DNA of 64,000 bases, from the NCBI RefSeq assembly GCF_010731615.1, contig NZ_AP022618.1, positions 1,240,001-1,304,000 of the forward strand, read 5' to 3'. Below are positions 1 through 9,568 of the stretch, piece by piece. The stretch is from Mycolicibacterium insubricum. GTDB taxonomy: Bacteria > Actinomycetota > Actinomycetes > Mycobacteriales > Mycobacteriaceae. The notes below the pieces were generated by a model. The model did no database searches and had not been told where the DNA came from. It was given only the letters and a program-made list of their open reading frames with translations. The position numbers were made by a program, and so were the translations under genes. Every line of letters starts with the position of its first letter. Position 1 is the stretch's first letter.

Positions 1-719
1 GGCACCTGCACCAGACGCCCGAATTCCGCCGGCACGGCTACCGCGTCATCACCTTCGACAACCGCGGTATCGGCGCCACCGCCAACGCCGAGGCGTTCGA
101 CATCAACACCATGGTCGCCGACACCGCCGAGCTGATCGACACCCTCGTCGGCGGCCCGGTGCGCATCGTGGCCGTGTCGATGGGCTCCTATATCGCGCAG
201 GAACTCATGCTGGCCCGCCCCGAGCTGGTCACCCAGGCCGTGCTGATGGCCACCCGCGGCCGGCCGGACCGGATGCGCGAGATCGGTGCCGTCGCCGAGC
301 GGGCGATGATCGACTCCGGCGTGAAGCTGCCGGTGGAGTACGAGGCCCGCAACCGCATGCTGGAGAACTTCTCTCCGAAGACCCTGTGCGACGACCGGGC
401 GGCCTCCGACTGGTTCGACATGTTCACCATGTGGCCCGCCGAGAACACCCCCGGCGTGCGCGCCCAGCTGCACGTCTCACCGGAGACCAACCGGCTCGCC
501 GCCTACCGGGCGATCACCGCCGAGGTCCTGGTCATCGGTTTCTCCCACGACGTCCTGCTGCCGCCGGCGCTGAGCGCCGAGGTCGCCGCGGCCATCCCCC
601 GGGGCAGCTACCTGGAGATCCCCGACACCGGCCACCTCGGCTTCATCGAGGCCCCGGGCCCGGTCAACGCCGCCATGCTCGAGTTCTTCGGCGGCCCCGG
701 GTCGCTCAAGCTGGTGTGA
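1..719 (+). CDS. alpha/beta hydrolase, bpoC-like (5' truncated)
   Basis: The reading frame is open from base 3 to the TGA at 717-719, so the N-terminus lies outside the window. The visible part has an alpha/beta-hydrolase core: a FDNRGIG strand-turn, the nucleophile elbow VSMGSY (G-x-S-x-G), a late Asp (FSHDVLLPP) and a C-terminal His (DTGHLGF), which would complete the triad. Position just upstream of menD matches the M. tuberculosis bpoC (Rv0554) locus, annotated as a non-haem peroxidase/hydrolase. No substrate can be inferred. Its stop lies 5 bp before the preferred menD start, suggesting co-transcription. Confidence 0.85.
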   Translation, partial: HLHQTPEFRRHGYRVITFDNRGIGATANAEAFDINTMVADTAELIDTLVGGPVRIVAVSMGSYIAQELMLARPELVTQAVLMATRGRPDRMREIGAVAERAMIDSGVKLPVEYEARNRMLENFSPKTLCDDRAASDWFDMFTMWPAENTPGVRAQLHVSPETNRLAAYRAITAEVLVIGFSHDVLLPPALSAEVAAAIPRGSYLEIPDTGHLGFIEAPGPVNAAMLEFFGGPGSLKLV

Positions 720-724
720 CGAGC

Positions 725-2362
725 GTGAATTCCTCGACGGCACAGGCGCAGATCGTCGTCGACGAACTGATCCGCGGTGGTGTGCGCGACGTGGTGCTGT
801 GCCCCGGCTCGCGCAACGCCCCGCTGGCGTTCGCGCTGTCCGACGCGGACGCCGACGGGCGGCTGCGGCTGCACGTGCGCATCGACGAGCGCACCGCCGG
901 CTACCTGGCCATCGGGCTGGCCGTCTCCGCCGGATCCCCGGTCTGCGTCGCGATGACGTCGGGCACCGCGGTCGCCAACCTCGGTCCCGCCGTGCTGGAG
1001 GCCAACTACGCGCGGGTGCCGCTGATCGTGCTGAGCGCCAACCGGCCGTACGAGCTGCTGGGCACCGGCGCCAACCAGACCATGGAACAGTTCGGCTACT
1101 TCGGCACCCAGCTGCGGGCGGCGATCAGCCTCGGGCTGGCCCCGCAGACCGGCGAATCCGCCCCCATCGAGGCGCTCAACGCGCAGTGGCGCTCGGCGAC
1201 CTGCCGGGTGCTGGCGGCGGCCACCGGATCCCGCACCGCCAACGCCGGCCCGGTCCAGTTCGACATCCCGCTGCGCGAGCCCCTGGTGCCCGACGACGAC
1301 GAGGCGCAACCCCCGGCCGGGCGCCCCGACCGCCGGCCGTGGACCTACACCCCGCCGGTCAGCTTCGACCAGCCGCTGGACATCGACCTGACGCCGGACA
1401 CCGTCGTCATCGCCGGGCACGGAGCGGGGGTGCACCCGAACCTGGCCGCCCTGCCGACCGTCGCCGAACCGACCGCGCCGGTGCCGGCCAACCCGCTGCA
1501 CCCGTTGGCGCTGCCGCTGCTGAACCCCGAACAGGTCATCATGATCGGCCGGCCCACCCTGCACCGACCGGTGTCGACGCTGCTGGCCGACCCCGCGGTG
1601 CCGGTGTACGCGCTGACCACCGGACCGCGCTGGCCCGACGTGTCCGGAAACTCGATGGCCACCGGCACCCGCGCGGTCACCCACGGTCACCCCGATCCGG
1701 CGTGGCTTCACCGCTGCGCCGAACTGCACCGGCGCACCGTCGACACCGTGCGCGACGAGCTGCGCCGAAACCCGGCGACCACCGGCCTGCACGTGGCGGC
1801 CGTCGTCGCCGACACCCTCGGGCCGGGCGACCAGCTGGTGCTCGGGGCCTCCAACCCGGTCCGCGACATCGCCCTGGCCGGCGGGGTGGCCGACGGGGTC
1901 CGGGTGCGCTCCAACCGCGGCGTCGCCGGCATCGACGGCACCGTGTCGACGGCCGTCGGCGCGGCACTGGCCCACGACGGGCACACCGTCGCGCTCATCG
2001 GCGACCTCACCTTCCTGCACGACGCCGGCGGCCTGCTGATCGGGCCCACCGAACCGGTCCCGCAGCGGCTGACCCTGGTGGTGTCCAACGACAACGGCGG
2101 CGGCATCTTCGAACTGCTCGAACAGGGCGACCCGCGGTTCTCCGACGTGTCCTCGCGGGTGTTCGGCACCCCGCACGACACCGACATCGCCGCGCTGTGC
2201 CGCGGCTACCGCGTCGAACACCGCAGCGTCGACGTCGCCGATCTCGGCGCTGCGCTGACCGCGGAGTTCACCGGGATGCGGGTGCTCGAAGTCACGGCCG
2301 ACCGCGCGCCGCTGCGCGGATTGCACGCCGGGATCCGGGCCGCACTGCGAGCCGCCGGGTGA
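725..2362 (+). CDS. menD: MenD, SEPHCHC synthase (menaquinone biosynthesis)
   Basis: Thiamine-diphosphate enzyme that joins isochorismate and 2-oxoglutarate in menaquinone synthesis. The 545-aa product begins [20 protein letters not shown], closely matching mycobacterial MenD. The conserved [15 protein letters not shown] segment carries the ThDP-activating Glu. [11 protein letters not shown] with [12 protein letters not shown] is the C-terminal ThDP/Mg-binding region. GTG at 725 is preferred because it aligns with the M. tuberculosis start. GTG at 716, overlapping the upstream stop, would add three residues. The next gene starts inside its stop codon, so it heads a tight menD-DUF3592 unit. 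Confidence 0.96.
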   Translation: MNSSTAQAQIVVDELIRGGVRDVVLCPGSRNAPLAFALSDADADGRLRLHVRIDERTAGYLAIGLAVSAGSPVCVAMTSGTAVANLGPAVLEANYARVPLIVLSANRPYELLGTGANQTMEQFGYFGTQLRAAISLGLAPQTGESAPIEALNAQWRSATCRVLAAATGSRTANAGPVQFDIPLREPLVPDDDEAQPPAGRPDRRPWTYTPPVSFDQPLDIDLTPDTVVIAGHGAGVHPNLAALPTVAEPTAPVPANPLHPLALPLLNPEQVIMIGRPTLHRPVSTLLADPAVPVYALTTGPRWPDVSGNSMATGTRAVTHGHPDPAWLHRCAELHRRTVDTVRDELRRNPATTGLHVAAVVADTLGPGDQLVLGASNPVRDIALAGGVADGVRVRSNRGVAGIDGTVSTAVGAALAHDGHTVALIGDLTFLHDAGGLLIGPTEPVPQRLTLVVSNDNGGGIFELLEQGDPRFSDVSSRVFGTPHDTDIAALCRGYRVEHRSVDVADLGAALTAEFTGMRVLEVTADRAPLRGLHAGIRAALRAAG

Positions 2363-2925
2363 GCTGGTTGAGCCGGTTCGGCGCGGTGCTGCGGCTGGCC
2401 GGGATCTCGGCGGCCGGCGTCGTCCTGGCACTGTGGGCGGCGATGCTGCACGGCCCCGGCGGGCAGGTGTCACACACCCGCTCCGGACGCATCATCCGGC
2501 GCGTGCGCATCGGCGTGCTGATCGCCACCGCGCTGATCACCCTGCAGGCGGTGCTGCTGGTGGCCGGTGCCTGGCGCAACGACAAGCAGATCGAGGGCAA
2601 TATGGGGGTGGCCGCCGCCGAGGTGCTCGACGCCGGGCCGCGCCGCTCCACCATCGCCTTCGTCACCCCGGACCGGGTCACCTACCGCCCCGAGCTGGGC
2701 GTGCTGTACCCCTCGGAACTCGACACCGGGATGCGGATCTACGTCGAATACGACCGCGACGACCCGAACCTGGTGCGGGTGCAGCACCGTGACGCCCGAC
2801 TGGCGATCATCCCGGCCGGCTCGATCATCCTGCTGGCCTGGCTGGTGGCCGGTGCGTTGCTGATCGGGCTGGCGGTGCTGGAGATCCGGCTGGACCACCG
2901 CCGCGCGGTCAACGCCGTCAGGTGA
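2359..2925 (+). CDS. DUF3592-type membrane protein (Rv0556-like)
   Basis: 188-aa membrane protein starting at GTG 2359, which overlaps the menD stop (GTGA). Three hydrophobic segments are visible: about residues 10-30, 50-74 and 155-178. An extracytoplasmic loop of about 80 residues contains [16 protein letters not shown] and [14 protein letters not shown], the pattern seen in DUF3592 proteins. Function is unknown. Translational coupling to menD and synteny with Rv0556 suggest an envelope role. Its last 8 bases overlap the 3' end of the convergent lipoprotein gene. Confidence 0.85.
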   Translation: MSWLSRFGAVLRLAGISAAGVVLALWAAMLHGPGGQVSHTRSGRIIRRVRIGVLIATALITLQAVLLVAGAWRNDKQIEGNMGVAAAEVLDAGPRRSTIAFVTPDRVTYRPELGVLYPSELDTGMRIYVEYDRDDPNLVRVQHRDARLAIIPAGSIILLAWLVAGALLIGLAVLEIRLDHRRAVNAVR

Positions 2926-3598
2926 CGGCGTGGGTGAACAGCCGGTCGAACCAGTCGTCGTCATCGATGTCGATCACCTTGCCGGTCGCCTGATTGATCA
3001 CCGTCGGCGTGGCGCCGGTCGCCGCGATCAGCGCCTCGCGGTTCTGCTTCGACATCGTCGCGACGTCGACGCCGCCGGCCCCGGAACCGATCCGCGCGAC
3101 GACGGCGTCGGGCAACCCCGCCTCCCGCGCGATGTCGGCGAAATCGGAATTGCGGTAGTCGTCGCCGGCCACATCCTGGTTGTCCATCAGACCCTCCAGG
3201 TACAACTGGAATCCGACGGCGGTGACATCGGCGCCCGTCCCGGCCAGGAACAGCGTGTTGGCGACGGTCGCCGAGTAGCCGTCGGCCTTGTCCAGGTCCA
3301 GGAAAGTCACCGGGCGGTAGGTGATGGCCAGCGCCCCCATGGCCAGCTTGCTGCGGAAATCGGGGCCGTAGTCCGCCTCGAACGCCGCGCACGCCGGGCA
3401 CTGCGGTTCGACGAAGATCTCCAGCTGCACGGCGGCGTCGGCCAGGCCCACCCGGATGCCGAACCCGTCGGCGGACACCGCCACCCCCGGTGGCGGGGCG
3501 GCTTTCGGTGTGCCCGCGACGGCATGTGAACAGCCGGTCAGCAGGAACAGGACTGCGCAGAGGGCCAGTAGCGGCCATCGGGGCCGGGGCATGCGCAT
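2918..3598 (-). CDS. DsbA/thioredoxin-fold lipoprotein
   Basis: 226-aa exported protein. A basic N-terminus and hydrophobic stretch end in the lipobox LLTGC (Cys about residue 23), predicting a membrane-anchored lipoprotein. The mature part carries a CPAC active site ([15 protein letters not shown]) and the cis-Pro region [11 protein letters not shown], typical of DsbA-like disulfide oxidoreductases; the helical insert between them fits DsbA. Probable role: oxidation or isomerisation of disulfides in secreted proteins. ATG at 3598 or the second Met at 3592 could be the start. It is convergent with the menD operon. Confidence 0.85.
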   Translation of the reverse strand: MRMPRPRWPLLALCAVLFLLTGCSHAVAGTPKAAPPPGVAVSADGFGIRVGLADAAVQLEIFVEPQCPACAAFEADYGPDFRSKLAMGALAITYRPVTFLDLDKADGYSATVANTLFLAGTGADVTAVGFQLYLEGLMDNQDVAGDDYRNSDFADIAREAGLPDAVVARIGSGAGGVDVATMSKQNREALIAATGATPTVINQATGKVIDIDDDDWFDRLFTHAVT

Positions 3599-3695
3599 CC
3601 CGACACGCTACCGCCGCCCGGTGATCGACGCCCGTTGGTGTCGGCGCCGGCCGGGCGTAACCCGGTGGTCACCGCGGGGTGTCACCGTAGAGCTC

Positions 3696-4853
3696 GTGCG
3701 CGTCGCCATCGTGGCCGAGAGTTTCCTGCCCAACGTCAACGGCGTGACCAATTCCGTGCTCCGGGTGCTCGAACACCTGCGGGCAGGTGGGCATGAGGCG
3801 CTGGTCATCGCCCCGGACACCCCGCGCGGTGAGGATCCCGCCCCGCGCCTGCACGACGGCGTCCGGGTGCACCGGGCACCGGCGTTGATGTTCCCCGGAG
3901 TGACCTCGCTGCCGCTGGGCGTCCCGCTGCCGCGGCTGGTGCGGGTGCTGCGCGGGTTCGACCCCGACGTCGTGCACCTGGCCTCGCCGGCCTCGCTCGG
4001 CATGGGTGGGGTGTTGGCGGCTCGGCGGGTCGGCGTCCCCACCGTCGCGGTGTTCCAGACCGACGTCGCCGGTTTCGCCGCCAGCTACGGGATGCCGGCG
4101 GCTTCCAGGGCGGCCTGGGCCTGGGCCCGACGGTTGCACTCGATGGCCGACCGTACCCTCGCGCCGTCCACGGCGACCATGGAAGCCCTTGCCGTCCAAC
4201 GAATCCCGCGGGTGCACCAGTGGGCCCGCGGAGTCGACATCACCGGGTTCGCGCCGTCGGCCCGCAGCGAGGAACTGCGCCGGCGATGGTCGCCCCAGGG
4301 ACTGCCGATCGTCGGGTTCGTCGGCCGGTTGGCCCCGGAGAAACACGTCGAACGTCTCGCGGTGCTGGATCGGATGCCGGGGGTCCAGGTGGTGGTGGTC
4401 GGCGACGGGGTGGACCGCGCGAAGCTGGAACGCACGCTGCCGTCGGCGGTGTTCACCGGGGCGCTGTACGGCCCGGAGCTCGCGCAGGCATACGCCAGCA
4501 TGGACGTCTTCGTGCACACCGGCGAACACGAGACGTTCTGCCAGGCCGTGCAGGAGGCGATGGCGTCCGGACTGCCGGTCGTCGCCCCCGACCAGGGCGG
4601 CCCGCGTGATCTGGTCACCCCGATGCAGACCGGGCTGCTTTTGGGCGTCGCCGAATTCGAGGCGCAGCTGCCCGCCTCCGTCGGCCACCTGCTGGCCGAA
4701 CGGCGCCGCTACGCCGTCGCCGCGCGGCGCTCGGTGCTGCACCGCACCTGGCCGGCGATCTGCGAGGAACTGCTCGGGCACTACCGGGCGGTGGCCCGCA
4801 CGCCGATGCGCGGTCCCGGACCGAGCCCGCAGGCGCTAACGTCGTCGGGGTGA
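3696..4853 (+). CDS. mgtA: GDP-mannose-dependent alpha-mannosyltransferase MgtA
   Basis: 385-aa GT4-family glycosyltransferase, collinear with mycobacterial MgtA (formerly PimB). In the family it transfers mannose from GDP-mannose to a glycolipid acceptor at the inner membrane. Visible features are the N-terminal [12 protein letters not shown] loop, [15 protein letters not shown] before the donor domain, and the catalytic EX7E-type segment [21 protein letters not shown] near residue 275. GTG at 3696 gives the family N-terminus ([16 protein letters not shown]); the frame is open further upstream but that part is not MgtA-like. The stop overlaps the menG start. Confidence 0.93.
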   Translation: MRVAIVAESFLPNVNGVTNSVLRVLEHLRAGGHEALVIAPDTPRGEDPAPRLHDGVRVHRAPALMFPGVTSLPLGVPLPRLVRVLRGFDPDVVHLASPASLGMGGVLAARRVGVPTVAVFQTDVAGFAASYGMPAASRAAWAWARRLHSMADRTLAPSTATMEALAVQRIPRVHQWARGVDITGFAPSARSEELRRRWSPQGLPIVGFVGRLAPEKHVERLAVLDRMPGVQVVVVGDGVDRAKLERTLPSAVFTGALYGPELAQAYASMDVFVHTGEHETFCQAVQEAMASGLPVVAPDQGGPRDLVTPMQTGLLLGVAEFEAQLPASVGHLLAERRRYAVAARRSVLHRTWPAICEELLGHYRAVARTPMRGPGPSPQALTSSG

Positions 4854-5536
4854 ATCGCGCGACGCTGGACAAGGACCCCCATGAGGTGGCATCGATGTTC
4901 GACGCCGTCGCACGGCGGTACGACCTGACCAACACCGTGTTGTCCCTGGGGCAGGACCGGCACTGGCGGCGCGCGACCCGCTCCGCCCTGCAGATCGGGC
5001 CGGGGGACCGGGTGCTGGACCTGGCCGCGGGCACCGCGGTGTCCACCGTCGAGCTCGGCCGGTCCGGGGCGTGGTGTGTGGCCGCCGACTTCTCGGTGGG
5101 CATGCTGGCCGCCGGCGCGTCGCGGGCGGTGCCCAAGGTCGGCGCCGACGCCACCCGGCTGCCGTTCGCCGACGAGACCTTCGACGCGGTGACCATCAGC
5201 TTCGGGCTGCGCAACGTCGTCGACCACACGCTCGGGCTGGCCGAAATGGCCCGTGTCACCAAACCCGGCGGGCGGCTGGTGGTGTGCGAGTTCTCCACCC
5301 CGGTCATCCCGGTGTTCGCCACGGTGTACAAGGAGTACCTGATGCGGGCGCTGCCGGCGGTGGCCACGGCCGTCTCCAGCAACCCGGAGGCCTATGTGTA
5401 CCTCGCCGAGTCCATCCGGGCCTGGCCGGATCAGCCGACGCTGGCCGCCCAGATCGCCGAGGCCGGTTGGTCCCGGGTGCGCTGGCGCAACCTCACCGGC
5501 GGCATCGTCGCCCTGCACGCCGCCCGCAAGGACTAG
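4850..5536 (+). CDS. menG: Demethylmenaquinone methyltransferase MenG (UbiE family)
   Basis: 228-aa SAM-dependent C-methyltransferase converting demethylmenaquinone to menaquinone, the last ring step. UbiE signatures are present: [20 protein letters not shown] near the N-terminus, motif [13 protein letters not shown], and FGLRNV with [23 protein letters not shown] at 4850 overlaps the mgtA stop (GTGA), so the two are translationally coupled. The gene is called menH or ubiE in older M. tuberculosis annotation (Rv0558). Confidence 0.95.
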   Translation: MNRATLDKDPHEVASMFDAVARRYDLTNTVLSLGQDRHWRRATRSALQIGPGDRVLDLAAGTAVSTVELGRSGAWCVAADFSVGMLAAGASRAVPKVGADATRLPFADETFDAVTISFGLRNVVDHTLGLAEMARVTKPGGRLVVCEFSTPVIPVFATVYKEYLMRALPAVATAVSSNPEAYVYLAESIRAWPDQPTLAAQIAEAGWSRVRWRNLTGGIVALHAARKD

Positions 5537-5560
5537 ATCCGGCCACCGCTTCGCCGACCG

Positions 5561-5638
5561 TCGCGCTCGTCGCCCAGCCGACGGTGCTCAATGGCGCGTC
5601 TGGTGTCCTCGCGCTTCGCGCTCGTCGCCCAGCCGACG
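5561..5638. repeat. two copies of a 23-bp direct repeat at the menG/nuclease junction
   Basis: The same 23 bases, beginning TCGCGCTCGTCGCC, occur at 5561-5583 and 5616-5638, 55 bp apart. The second copy codes for the GDEREAR tail of the convergent nuclease gene, so the first may be a duplicated remnant of its 3' end. Only two copies are seen, without spacers. Confidence 0.75.
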
Positions 5639-7261
5639 CAACCCATCCCTGATGGCGGCCTGGGCCGCGACGTCGTCCTCGTTGTAGCGCAGGCACCACG
5701 CGCGCGCGGCCTCGGCGGCCGGGCCGGTGCCGCGGGCCTCCTCGATGCGCAACTGCGACGTCAGTCCGCCGGCGTCCTCGGTGCCCCAGTCGAAACCCAG
5801 CAGCGGCGCCACCGCCTTGATCGACGACGAACCCCGGGCGAAGAACTCCCGGTTGAACCAGGCCATCAGGTCCACGCTCACCCCGGACAGGGCCGCGGCC
5901 ACCCGCGGGAACCGGGCGGACTGGGTGAGCTCCACCGAACTCCAGTGAAAAACCTTCAGGCTCTTGCCATCCCGATCCGCATCAGCGCGCAGCCGGGTCA
6001 GCCGGTCGGCCATCTCGTCGGCCAGGGCGGCCTCGGCGGCATCGTCGAGCGGCGCAAAGCTCATCACCGGTTGGTAGCGGGCCGTCGCATCGTCGTGGCC
6101 GTCGCGGATTCGCAACCCCCACTGGTAGATCCGATTGTCGAGATCCCATTCGATGTCGAAATCGACCTCGACGTCGGCCGACGGAATCACCGGCCACTTG
6201 CCGCCGACGGGTTCGAAATCGGTGCCCGACAACGTCATCGAGGCGCGCCGCACGGCACTGGCCAGCCGCGCTCTGGGATCCCTGGTTCCGATCGACTGCG
6301 CCCGGAAGTCCGCGGCGCACCCGTCGACGTCGACGGCCGCCAACTGGGCGACGCTGAGGGTATGACCGTCGCCGGCCGTGGCATACAGGTGGCGCCACTC
6401 GCGGTCGTTGAGGTGACCGGTCAGCAGAGCGAACGACGCATCGTCGGGGCCGGCGACCTGCGCGCAGTGCTCCAGCCACGGGCATTCGTTGCATTCGCCG
6501 ATCCGCAGCGGCCGAACCAACTCGTCGCCGCGGCGGGCGGCCGCCGCGACCTGCAACCGGAACCCGAACTCGTCGTCGTAGCGATTCAGCATGGAGCCGG
6601 TGGCGTCCAGCGGGTCGGCCAGCCGGTGCCAGACGATGCCGAGGGGATCGCCGAGCAGCTCACCCAGGTCGGTGGTGCCCACCACGCCGCCGACCAGGAG
6701 CTCCGGATCGCCGGCGCCGGCGTGGTGGCCGAGTTCCTGCAGCATCCGCGTGTAGTGCGCCAGCTGCATCCCGTCGCGCCGACGTTTGTCGGCGTCGGCC
6801 TTGAATCCGGCGATGTCCCGCCAGTCCACCGGATCGGCCAGCGTCGACACCGCCACACCGCTCTTGCTCTTGCCCGGGCGCGGCGAAGTCAGCGTCTTGT
6901 GGCCCTTGATCTCCACCGGCAGATACCCGTGGAAGCAACGGACCAGCGCGTCGGGCGCCCCGGAGCGGCCGTTGACGTCGGGCAACCGGCCCCCGGCGAT
7001 CACCGGCACGCCCCGGTTCATCGCCGCCACCGTCTGGGCGGTCGCCACCTGCGGGCCCACCTCGCGATCGATCACCAGCAGTCCGTCATAGCACCGGCCC
7101 CACGCCGCGAGGACGTCGTCCTGGAACTGCAGGCCGCGGTCGAACCGCGCTTGCAGCGCGGCATCCGGGGGACCGAGCTTCGGTGCCCCCGGATCGAAGT
7201 CGTTGTGGGTGCGACGGGCGCAGCGCTGCGCCGGATAGCCCCCCAGGAAGATCTCCGCCAT
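5588..7261 (-). CDS. TM0106-type RecB-like nuclease with C-terminal DEDD exonuclease-like domain
   Basis: 557-aa protein in two parts. The N-terminal half resembles the Cas4/RecB PD-(D/E)XK fold: acidic residues before VEIKGHKTL near residue 118, then a cysteine cluster CNECPWLEHC around residues 258-267 that could hold an Fe-S cluster with another Cys. The C-terminal half looks like an RNase H-fold exonuclease: FHWSSVELTQ, SSIKAVAPLLGFDW and the terminal CLRYNEDDVAAQ, a typical DEDD-type ending. It matches the TM0106 RecB-like nuclease family. Its cellular role is unknown; DNA repair is plausible. It is convergent with menG. Confidence 0.85.
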   Translation of the reverse strand: MAEIFLGGYPAQRCARRTHNDFDPGAPKLGPPDAALQARFDRGLQFQDDVLAAWGRCYDGLLVIDREVGPQVATAQTVAAMNRGVPVIAGGRLPDVNGRSGAPDALVRCFHGYLPVEIKGHKTLTSPRPGKSKSGVAVSTLADPVDWRDIAGFKADADKRRRDGMQLAHYTRMLQELGHHAGAGDPELLVGGVVGTTDLGELLGDPLGIVWHRLADPLDATGSMLNRYDDEFGFRLQVAAAARRGDELVRPLRIGECNECPWLEHCAQVAGPDDASFALLTGHLNDREWRHLYATAGDGHTLSVAQLAAVDVDGCAADFRAQSIGTRDPRARLASAVRRASMTLSGTDFEPVGGKWPVIPSADVEVDFDIEWDLDNRIYQWGLRIRDGHDDATARYQPVMSFAPLDDAAEAALADEMADRLTRLRADADRDGKSLKVFHWSSVELTQSARFPRVAAALSGVSVDLMAWFNREFFARGSSSIKAVAPLLGFDWGTEDAGGLTSQLRIEEARGTGPAAEAARAWCLRYNEDDVAAQAAIRDGLRRLGDEREARGHQTRH

Positions 7262-7297
7262 GACCCGGTCAACACTACGGCCGAGTGCCTGTTGCCC

Positions 7298-8518
7298 CTA
7301 GTGGAACGGTTTGCGGCGGTCGCCCAACCGTGAGCCCGCCCCGGCGATCCGCCACAGCCGGGCCACCGCGTCGGCGTCTTCGTCGGTCACCAGGTTGCCC
7401 ATCACCCGCACCGCGATTTTCATCATCCGCGGTGACCGCAGACCCAGCGGGCCGGCCAGCGGCAGGAACCGGGGCACCGTCAACAGCAGGCCCAACCGTC
7501 GGGCCACCGAGAAGCCACGCCCGTAGTGGCGTGCCAGGGTGTCCGGCCACGCGGCTGAAACATCTTCCGTGCCAAGCAGTTCCGCGGCCATCCGGCCCGA
7601 CTCCAACCCGTAGTCGATGCCCTCGCCGTTGAGCGGGTTGATGCATGCCGCCGCATCACCGATCAGCATCCAGTTCGGCCCGGCCACCCCGGACACCGCG
7701 CCGCCCATCGGCAGCAGCGCCGAGGCCACCGCCCGCGGGGAGCCCTGGAAACCCCAGTCTTCGCGGCGCAGGTAGGTGTAGTGCTCCATCAGCGGCCGCA
7801 GCGCGATGTCGGCCGGACGCCGGGCGGTGGCCAGCGCGCCGACGCCGATGTTCACCTCGCCGTTGCCCAGCGGGAAGATCCAACCGTAGCCGGGCAGCAC
7901 CGAGCCGTCGACGGACCGCAGCTCCAGATCGGAGGAGATCCATGGCTCGTCGTGGCGGGGCGAGGCCAGGTAGCCGCGCGCGGCCACCCCGTAGACCGTC
8001 TCGCGGTGCCAGGTCCGGCCCAGCACCCGGCCCAGCGTGGAACGCGCACCATCGGCGACGATCAGCCGTCGGCATCCGATCCGCGACCCGTCGGCCAGCA
8101 GCACCGCGCGCAACCGCCCGGCCCCGTCGTACTCGACGTCGACGGCCTTGGCGCCCAGCCGCATGGCCGCCCCGTCCTTCTCGGCGACGCTGCGGATGGT
8201 GTCGTCGAGTTCGGTTCGCGGCACCGCCGAGCTGGTCGACGGGAACCCCGGCCCCGGCCACGGCACCTCGACGGCCGAACCGAAGCCGCGCAACCGCAGC
8301 CCGGTGTGGCTGATGTGCCGGCCGAGCCAGTCGCCCAGCCCCAACAGGCGCAGTTCGGCCACCGCGCGCGGAGTGAGACCATCGCCACAGGTCTTGTCCC
8401 GCGGGAACTCGGCGGCGTCGATGACCAGCACGTCACGGCCCGCGCGGGCCGCCCAGGCGGCAGCCGCGGATCCTGCCGGTCCGGCGCCGACCACTGCCAC
8501 CTCGACGTCGGTGTCCAT
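7298..8518 (-). CDS. menJ: Menaquinone reductase MenJ (geranylgeranyl reductase family)
   Basis: 406-aa FAD-dependent oxidoreductase. It has the dinucleotide fold VAVVGAGPAGSAAAAW at the N-terminus, PRDKTCGDGLTPRAV, and the second FAD motif WMLIGDAAACINPLNGEGIDYGLESGR. The sequence runs collinear with M. tuberculosis MenJ (Rv0561c), which saturates the beta-isoprene of menaquinone-9. ATG at 8518 is chosen because it gives the family N-terminus; a TTG at 8539 is in frame but too far out. It diverges from grcC1, with only 20 bp between start codons. Confidence 0.93.
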   Translation of the reverse strand: MDTDVEVAVVGAGPAGSAAAAWAARAGRDVLVIDAAEFPRDKTCGDGLTPRAVAELRLLGLGDWLGRHISHTGLRLRGFGSAVEVPWPGPGFPSTSSAVPRTELDDTIRSVAEKDGAAMRLGAKAVDVEYDGAGRLRAVLLADGSRIGCRRLIVADGARSTLGRVLGRTWHRETVYGVAARGYLASPRHDEPWISSDLELRSVDGSVLPGYGWIFPLGNGEVNIGVGALATARRPADIALRPLMEHYTYLRREDWGFQGSPRAVASALLPMGGAVSGVAGPNWMLIGDAAACINPLNGEGIDYGLESGRMAAELLGTEDVSAAWPDTLARHYGRGFSVARRLGLLLTVPRFLPLAGPLGLRSPRMMKIAVRVMGNLVTDEDADAVARLWRIAGAGSRLGDRRKPFH

Positions 8519-8538
8519 GGTTTCAGTATGTTTGACCA

Positions 8539-9546
8539 ATGAAGACGCCCGGCAGCGTGGTGGCAGGAGTGGACTTCGGGGACGCCGAACTCGCGCGCGC
8601 GGTCCGCGACGGGGTGGACCGGGTCGAGGTGCTGATGCGCGCCGAGCTGGGCCGCGCCGACGATCTGATGGCCGAGGCGGTGCAGCATCTGTTCACCGCC
8701 GGTGGCAAGCGATTCCGGCCGCTGTTTACCGTGCTGTGCGCGCAACTGGGCCCCGACCCGGATTCCGAACAGGTCACCGTCGCCGGTGCCGTCATCGAGA
8801 TGGTGCACCTGGCCACGCTGTATCACGACGACGTGATGGATGAGGCGCAGGTGCGCCGCGGCGCACCCAGCGCCAACGCCCGGTGGGGCAACAACATCGC
8901 CATCCTCGCCGGCGACTACCTGTTCGCGACGGCCTCCCGGCTGGTGTCCCAGCTGGGCCCGGCGGCCGTACTGATCATCGCCGACACCTTCGCCGAACTG
9001 GTCACCGGCCAGATGCGCGAGACCCGCGGGGCGACCGACGGCAACGACGAGATCGAGCACTACCTGAAGGTGGTCTACGAGAAGACGGCCTGCCTGATCG
9101 CCGCGTCCGGCCGGCTCGGGGCGACGTTCTCCGGCGCCGACGACCAACAGATCGAACGGCTGGCGACGCTCGGCGGAATCGTCGGCACCGCCTTCCAGAT
9201 CTCCGACGACATCATCGACATCGAGAGCGAGGCCGACGAGTCCGGCAAGTTGCCCGGCACCGACCTGCGCGAAGGTGTGCACACCCTCCCGGTGCTCTAC
9301 GCGCTGCGGGAAACCGGGCCCGACGCCGATCGGCTGCGCACCCTGCTGGCCAAGCCGCTGACCGACGACGACGAGGTCGCCGAGGCCCTGGCGCTGCTGC
9401 GGGCATCCGGTGGCATCGCCAAGGCCCGCGAGACCGTGCGCGACTACGCCCGGCGGGCCGACGAGCAACTGGCCGCCCTGCCCGACCTGCCCGGCCGCCA
9501 GGCCCTGGCCTCGCTGGTCGAGTACACCGTCACCCGGCACGGCTGA
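8539..9546 (+). CDS. grcC1: Long-chain polyprenyl diphosphate synthase GrcC1
   Basis: 335-aa trans-prenyltransferase. The first Asp-rich motif is LYHDDVMDEA (about residue 95) and the second is ISDDIIDIE (about residue 220); both bind Mg-diphosphate. AGGKRFRPL contributes IPP-binding residues. The family condenses IPP with allylic diphosphates to make the long side chain, here presumably for menaquinone, given neighbours menD, menG and menJ (Rv0562 position). Chain length cannot be read from sequence with confidence. Confidence 0.92.
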   Translation: MKTPGSVVAGVDFGDAELARAVRDGVDRVEVLMRAELGRADDLMAEAVQHLFTAGGKRFRPLFTVLCAQLGPDPDSEQVTVAGAVIEMVHLATLYHDDVMDEAQVRRGAPSANARWGNNIAILAGDYLFATASRLVSQLGPAAVLIIADTFAELVTGQMRETRGATDGNDEIEHYLKVVYEKTACLIAASGRLGATFSGADDQQIERLATLGGIVGTAFQISDDIIDIESEADESGKLPGTDLREGVHTLPVLYALRETGPDADRLRTLLAKPLTDDDEVAEALALLRASGGIAKARETVRDYARRADEQLAALPDLPGRQALASLVEYTVTRHG

Positions 9547-9568
9547 GCCGCCGCCGGGCACCGGGCGC

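Noticed and set aside
608..2473. Long minus-strand frame opposite menD
   Set aside because: Gly/Arg/Val-rich shadow produced by high third-position GC in menD; no ribosome site and no domain.
5561..5638. CRISPR or mobile-element repeat
   Set aside because: Only two 23-bp copies, one inside a gene end; no array, terminal repeats or target duplication.
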